From contig ONNL01000099.1 of NCBI GenBank assembly GCA_900319195.1, positions 1 to 9,235 of the forward strand: a stretch of DNA of 9,235 bases. Reading direction: 5' to 3'. The stretch is from an uncultured Ruminococcus sp. (GTDB taxonomy: Bacteria; Bacillota; Clostridia; Oscillospirales; Ruminococcaceae). Under the pieces are notes generated by a model. The model saw only the letters and a program-made list of their open reading frames with translations. It was not told where the DNA came from and did no database searches. The translations under genes and the position numbers were made by a program. This document shows positions 5,634 through 9,235 of this stretch, piece by piece (within the stretch, counting starts at the first letter, position 1; every line of letters begins with the position of its first letter).

Positions 5634-7670
5634 ATGCCTCAGAATCTTTTCGGAAGCATTGAAAAACTAAAGGGAGTAGGTGCTGCACGCGGCGAGAAAT
5701 ACCGCAAGCTCGGCATAACCTCGCCCTTTGAGCTTATATACCATATCCCACGGGCATATCTCGACTTCGGCTCGTATGTCCCGATAGCGCAGGCAGTCAT
5801 CAACGACCACAATTTCCTGAAGCTGACAGTGCTGCAAAAAATGCGTCCCACAAGGATACGCGGCGGACTTGTTATCTGCAAGGCTCTCGCGACCGACGGC
5901 ACGGACGATATACTGATCGTCATTTACAATAATGTCTACTCGTTCAACGCGATAAAGGAAAACGAGACCTACTATATGTACGGCAAGGTCACGGGTACGT
6001 TTCTGCGCAAGGAGATCTCCGCTCCCTCCTACATAAAGGCGGAGGAAAATGTAGCGATACAGCCTGTCTATCATCTCACGCAGGGACTTTCCGTCAACAT
6101 GATACGCACGAATATGAGGCAGGCTCTCGACATCATGCGCTCCGAGCCGTTTGAGACGCTGAGTGAGGCTGTCCGCAGTGAATACGGACTCTGTCCGCTC
6201 ATGTATGCACTTGAAAACATACATTTCCCCGAGACTCCCGAGGCTGCCGAGATTGCTCGGGAAAGGCTTGCATTCGATGAACTGCTCAAGCTCCAGCTCG
6301 GAATGTCGCTGATAAAATCGCGCTCGCGTGAAAAGACGGCATTCCGCATGGACAGCTCGATAGGCATTGAGGGCTTCACCTCGCTGCTGCCGTTTGAGCT
6401 GACCGACGACCAGCGGAAAGCCGTTGACGAGATAATTGCCGACCTTTGCAGGAGCGTCCCCATGAACCGTCTTTTGCAGGGAGATGTCGGCAGCGGAAAG
6501 ACCGCTGTTGCGGCGGCTGCCTGCTGGTTTGCGGCGAAAAACGGCATACAGTCCGCACTTATGGCACCGACGGAGATACTCGCCGCACAGCACTTCAACA
6601 CACTCAGCACTCTGCTTGAACCCTCCGGTATCCGAGTATGTTTGCTGACAGGCTCAATGACCGCAAAGAAAAAGGCGGAGCTGCACAGCGCTATCGCAGG
6701 CGGCGAATATGACGTGATAGTCGGCACTCACGCGATGATCCAGAAGGACGTTGAGTACGCTCACCTCGGACTTGTTATCACGGACGAGCAGCACCGCTTC
6801 GGTGTGGCACAGAGAGCGGCGCTCGCGGAAAAGGGCGATTCTCCGCACAGACTTGTAATGTCGGCAACTCCGATACCGCGCACACTTGCGTTCATCATCT
6901 ACGGCGACCTCGATATTTCGGTGATTTCGCACCTCCCGAAAGGCAGAAAGCCGATAAAGACCTATGCTGTCACGAGCAAGATGCGCCCGAGGGTGTTCAA
7001 CTTTGTCCGCGAGCACCTCAAAAACGGCTTGCAGGCGTATGTGGTCTGCCCGATGATAGAGGACAGCGACAGCGACCTCCTCGCAGTCAAGAGCTATGCA
7101 AAAAAGGCTGCCGAGGGCGACCTTAAGGGCTGTACCACGGCACTTCTCCACGGACGCATGAAAACTGCGGAAAAGGAGAAAATAATGAAGAAATTCCGCG
7201 ATGGCGAGATACAGGTGCTTATCTGCACGACGGTCGTTGAGGTGGGAGTAGACGTGCCGAATGCCGCGGTGATGGTGATAGAAAACGCCGAGCGCTTCGG
7301 ACTTTCACAGCTCCACCAGCTTCGCGGACGCATAGGACGCGGCAGCGCAGAGAGCTCCTGCATACTCATAACGGACAACACCTCCGAGGACTGCATCACC
7401 CGTATGAAGATAATCTCCTCGAGCACGGACGGCTTTGAAATTTCACGTGAGGACCTCAGACTGCGGGGTCCCGGAGACTTCTTCGGCAGCGCACAGCATG
7501 GACTGCCGCCGCTGAAAATAGCGGATATTGCCTGCAACATGGAGCTTATGAACATGGCACAGGAATGCGCGAGGAAGCTCCTTGAAGCTGACCCCGAGCT
7601 GAAAGCTCCCGAAAATCGAGCGCTCCGAATGGATACGATGAGACTTTTCAGCAGGGAGATAACAGTTTAG
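5634..7670 (+). CDS. recG: ATP-dependent DNA helicase RecG
   Basis: RecG drives branch migration and regression of stalled replication forks and Holliday junctions in the cytoplasm. The 678 residues match the usual length. The N-terminal wedge/OB domain begins with SIEKLKGVGAARGEKYRKLG. Superfamily-2 helicase motifs follow in order: Walker A GDVGSGKT at 283-290, motif II DEQH at 384-387 (the normal RecG form), SATPIPR from 410, and motif VI QLRGRIGRG at 562-570. The RecG C-terminal signature LRLRGPGDFFGSAQHG is near residue 620. The start is the ATG at 5634, preceded by AAGGAG at 5622-5627. A TTG at 5619 in the same frame overlaps the terminator T-run and is rejected. No promoter fits between the spoVS terminator and the gene, and no convincing terminator follows. 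Confidence 0.97.
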   Translation: MPQNLFGSIEKLKGVGAARGEKYRKLGITSPFELIYHIPRAYLDFGSYVPIAQAVINDHNFLKLTVLQKMRPTRIRGGLVICKALATDGTDDILIVIYNNVYSFNAIKENETYYMYGKVTGTFLRKEISAPSYIKAEENVAIQPVYHLTQGLSVNMIRTNMRQALDIMRSEPFETLSEAVRSEYGLCPLMYALENIHFPETPEAAEIARERLAFDELLKLQLGMSLIKSRSREKTAFRMDSSIGIEGFTSLLPFELTDDQRKAVDEIIADLCRSVPMNRLLQGDVGSGKTAVAAAACWFAAKNGIQSALMAPTEILAAQHFNTLSTLLEPSGIRVCLLTGSMTAKKKAELHSAIAGGEYDVIVGTHAMIQKDVEYAHLGLVITDEQHRFGVAQRAALAEKGDSPHRLVMSATPIPRTLAFIIYGDLDISVISHLPKGRKPIKTYAVTSKMRPRVFNFVREHLKNGLQAYVVCPMIEDSDSDLLAVKSYAKKAAEGDLKGCTTALLHGRMKTAEKEKIMKKFRDGEIQVLICTTVVEVGVDVPNAAVMVIENAERFGLSQLHQLRGRIGRGSAESSCILITDNTSEDCITRMKIISSSTDGFEISREDLRLRGPGDFFGSAQHGLPPLKIADIACNMELMNMAQECARKLLEADPELKAPENRALRMDTMRLFSREITV

Positions 7671-7684
7671 GTTCGGAAATTAAC

Positions 7685-7719
7685 AAAAAATTACAAAAAA
7701 ATCGCAATTTTATCCAAAA
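7685..7719 (+). promoter_or_regulatory. Phased A/T tracts upstream of the solute-binding protein promoter
   Basis: Four short A or AT tracts (7685-7690, 7695-7701, 7706-7711, 7716-7719) recur about every 10 bp, directly before the -35 element at 7723. Such phasing can bend DNA or act as an UP element. The effect is inferred. Confidence 0.45.
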
Positions 7720-7722
7720 TAC

Positions 7723-7752
7723 TTGACATTTGCTTCGCAGGTATAGTATAAT
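7723..7752 (+). promoter_or_regulatory. Promoter of the solute-binding lipoprotein gene
   Basis: TTGACA (7723-7728) and TATAAT (7747-7752) with an 18-nt spacer. The start would be near 7759, giving a leader of about 55 nt. CAGCAC occurs twice in the leader (7781-7786 and 7792-7797), one helical turn apart; its meaning is unknown. Confidence 0.75.
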
Positions 7753-7814
7753 GAGAATAACAGAGCCGCTCCGTGTCCCTCAGCACGACGGCAGCACTGA
7801 AAGGAGTTTGTATT

Positions 7815-9235
7815 ATGAATAATTTAAAGCGCGTTCTCGCAGGACTTATCGCTGTTACGGCAATGATGTCAACAGTTGTTGCCTGCGGAGACACAAAAAA
7901 CGGCACCTCTAAGGAGGAGTCAACAACACAAAAGCCCTCGGACGATTTCACCATTGCTTATGGTGATGAGGTGACAACAGCCGCTGCACCCTCTGCGGAT
8001 ATGGAGATAACATGGCTCGCTGATTACGACCTCAATCCATCGGGTAATCAGGATCGTTCCGTTGCCCTCTCTCTCTTCGAGGACGTATACGGCGGAAAGG
8101 TAAACTATGTTCAGACAACGTCCGATGAAAAGTTCACAAAGCTTGCTACCATGGTGCTTGCAGGCGACGAGGTGGATATGTTCCCGTATGAGTGGGACGC
8201 AGTTCCGAACGGCGTTATGAAGGGACAGTACGAGCCGCTCGACCCGTACTATGATTCTCTCGGAATGGATACTGATCTCTGGGACGATATGAGCGATGTC
8301 ATTGATATGTTTGAGTATAACGGTCAGCACTATGTTGTTCCGTATTCGCTCTCTGACCCGCTCCTCATAACATACAGCAGAAAAATGATGCAGGCAGAGG
8401 GTCTTGACGACCCGTACACACTCTATCAGAACGGCGAGTGGGACTGGGACGCTTTCATGGAAATGATGGAGGCTTTCGTTGCCAATGCTCCCGAGGGTCA
8501 GCAGAGATACGGTATCAACGGCTGGTTCGGACAGGCAATAATCCAGTCAACAGGTCACACCGTTATCAACTACGACGGCGGTAAGTTTGAGAACAATATC
8601 GACGACCCCGAGCTTGAAAAGGCTGAGCTTCTCATGCAGGAGATACACGAAAAGCAGCTCTACAGAAACGAGTGGATAGGCTACTTCCCCGATGACCAGT
8701 CAACTCTCTTCTTCGCAATGGCAGACTGGGCGCTCGGCGCTTCAAATGCCAAGAACGAGGGTCAGGACCTCATGATAGTTCCGTTCCCGAAGTCACCCGA
8801 CGCTGACGATTACTACCTCTGCTGCAACTACGGCGCAAAGATGCTCGTCAAGAATTCCAAGAAGGGTGCAGGCGTTGCAACATATATCAAGTGCGAGAGA
8901 CTTGCAGCGACTGAGGATTCCTACCAGCAGGCTGCAAAGGATAAGGCTCTTATCGTGCAGAAGTCCGCAAGCGGCATCACTCAGAGCTATGTGACAGAGG
9001 AGCAGTATGACGCACTCCGCACATATCTTGACCCCGCAAATGTTGTTCCGATGTTTGATTTCGGCTACGGCATGGGCGAGAGAATGTACAGCTCGGGCGA
9101 ATATACCTATGAGACAAGAGGCGTTATGGATAACCTCACGTCTGCTCTCCTTGAGGGCACTGATGCTGTTGATTCATGGGCAGCCCTCCGCGACGCTTGG
9201 ACAGGCGTTGTAGACGAGGAAGTTTCAAGATTCAA
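7815..9235 (+). CDS. Extracellular solute-binding lipoprotein of a sugar ABC importer (3' end outside window)
   Basis: The frame is open for 473 codons from the ATG at 7815 and runs off the window, so the stop is not seen. AAGGAG (7801-7806) lies 8 nt before the start. The N-terminus is a lipoprotein signal: a short positive start (NNLKR), a hydrophobic stretch, and VVAC with the lipidated Cys at residue 24. A Ser/Thr/Glu-rich linker (about 25-65) leads to the binding domain, from about residue 66 (EITWLADYDLN). This resembles family 1 (SBP_bac_1) proteins, with DVDMF-like (GDEVDMFPYEWD) and GEWDWDAFMEMM stretches. It would capture a carbohydrate outside the cell and hand it to a CUT1 permease pair. 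With its own promoter it probably opens an operon that continues to the right. The ligand is unknown. Probably only a few residues are missing, judged from typical family length. Confidence 0.9.
   Translation, partial: MNNLKRVLAGLIAVTAMMSTVVACGDTKNGTSKEESTTQKPSDDFTIAYGDEVTTAAAPSADMEITWLADYDLNPSGNQDRSVALSLFEDVYGGKVNYVQTTSDEKFTKLATMVLAGDEVDMFPYEWDAVPNGVMKGQYEPLDPYYDSLGMDTDLWDDMSDVIDMFEYNGQHYVVPYSLSDPLLITYSRKMMQAEGLDDPYTLYQNGEWDWDAFMEMMEAFVANAPEGQQRYGINGWFGQAIIQSTGHTVINYDGGKFENNIDDPELEKAELLMQEIHEKQLYRNEWIGYFPDDQSTLFFAMADWALGASNAKNEGQDLMIVPFPKSPDADDYYLCCNYGAKMLVKNSKKGAGVATYIKCERLAATEDSYQQAAKDKALIVQKSASGITQSYVTEEQYDALRTYLDPANVVPMFDFGYGMGERMYSSGEYTYETRGVMDNLTSALLEGTDAVDSWAALRDAWTGVVDEEVSRF

Noticed and set aside
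5667..6593. Minus-strand 308-codon open frame
   Set aside because: It is antisense to recG and arises from codon bias in recG; its translation is low-complexity and resembles no family I know.
6783..6794. DEQH instead of DEAD/DEAH in RecG motif II
   Set aside because: DEQH is the normal form in RecG proteins and is not a defect.
7671..7722. Possible terminator after recG
   Set aside because: The stretch is A/T-rich but holds no GC-containing stem followed by a T-run.

Overview
The window looks like chromosomal DNA from a Gram-positive Firmicute of the Clostridia, most likely a Ruminococcus-type member of the Oscillospiraceae. The family assignment is inference. It rests on strong AGGAGG-type ribosome binding sites, consensus SigA promoters, SpoVS and YmdB homologues, a lipoprotein-anchored sugar-uptake system and a DUF5696-like protein. 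No mobile element, CRISPR array, tRNA or rRNA gene was seen.

Left part (1-2770, + strand): the 3' end of a carbohydrate ABC-uptake operon. It holds the C-terminal 229 residues of a DUF5696-like protein, then a MalF/UgpA-type permease and a MalG/UgpE-type permease. The genes are tightly coupled (1-nt overlap, then a 13-nt gap) and end at a rho-independent terminator. No ATPase is present, so a shared ATPase encoded elsewhere is likely. The next 287 bases (2771-3057) hold an orphan consensus promoter, an unrecognised 45-codon coding-like remnant, and a hairpin terminator that also serves prfB from the other side.

Centre (3058-7670): a housekeeping block. prfB (release factor 2, - strand, without the classical programmed frameshift site) is divergent from ymdB (metallophosphoesterase, TTG start). 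spoVS and recG follow ymdB. The ymdB-spoVS order matches Bacillus subtilis, but the rny gene that precedes ymdB there is absent. spoVS has its own promoter, a 5'-UTR hairpin and a strong terminator. recG starts only 13 nt after that terminator and has no visible promoter of its own.

Right part (7671-9235): phased A-tracts, a SigA promoter and a lipoprotein solute-binding protein. This is a 473-codon open frame that runs off the window end. It is probably the first gene of another sugar ABC-uptake operon, so two transporter loci flank the housekeeping block.

The genes are mostly recognisable families and no clearly new system is evident. The least explained items are the DUF5696-like protein in the sugar-uptake operon, the orphan promoter/remnant/terminator unit at 2797-3045, and the spoVS leader and spoVS-recG junction.
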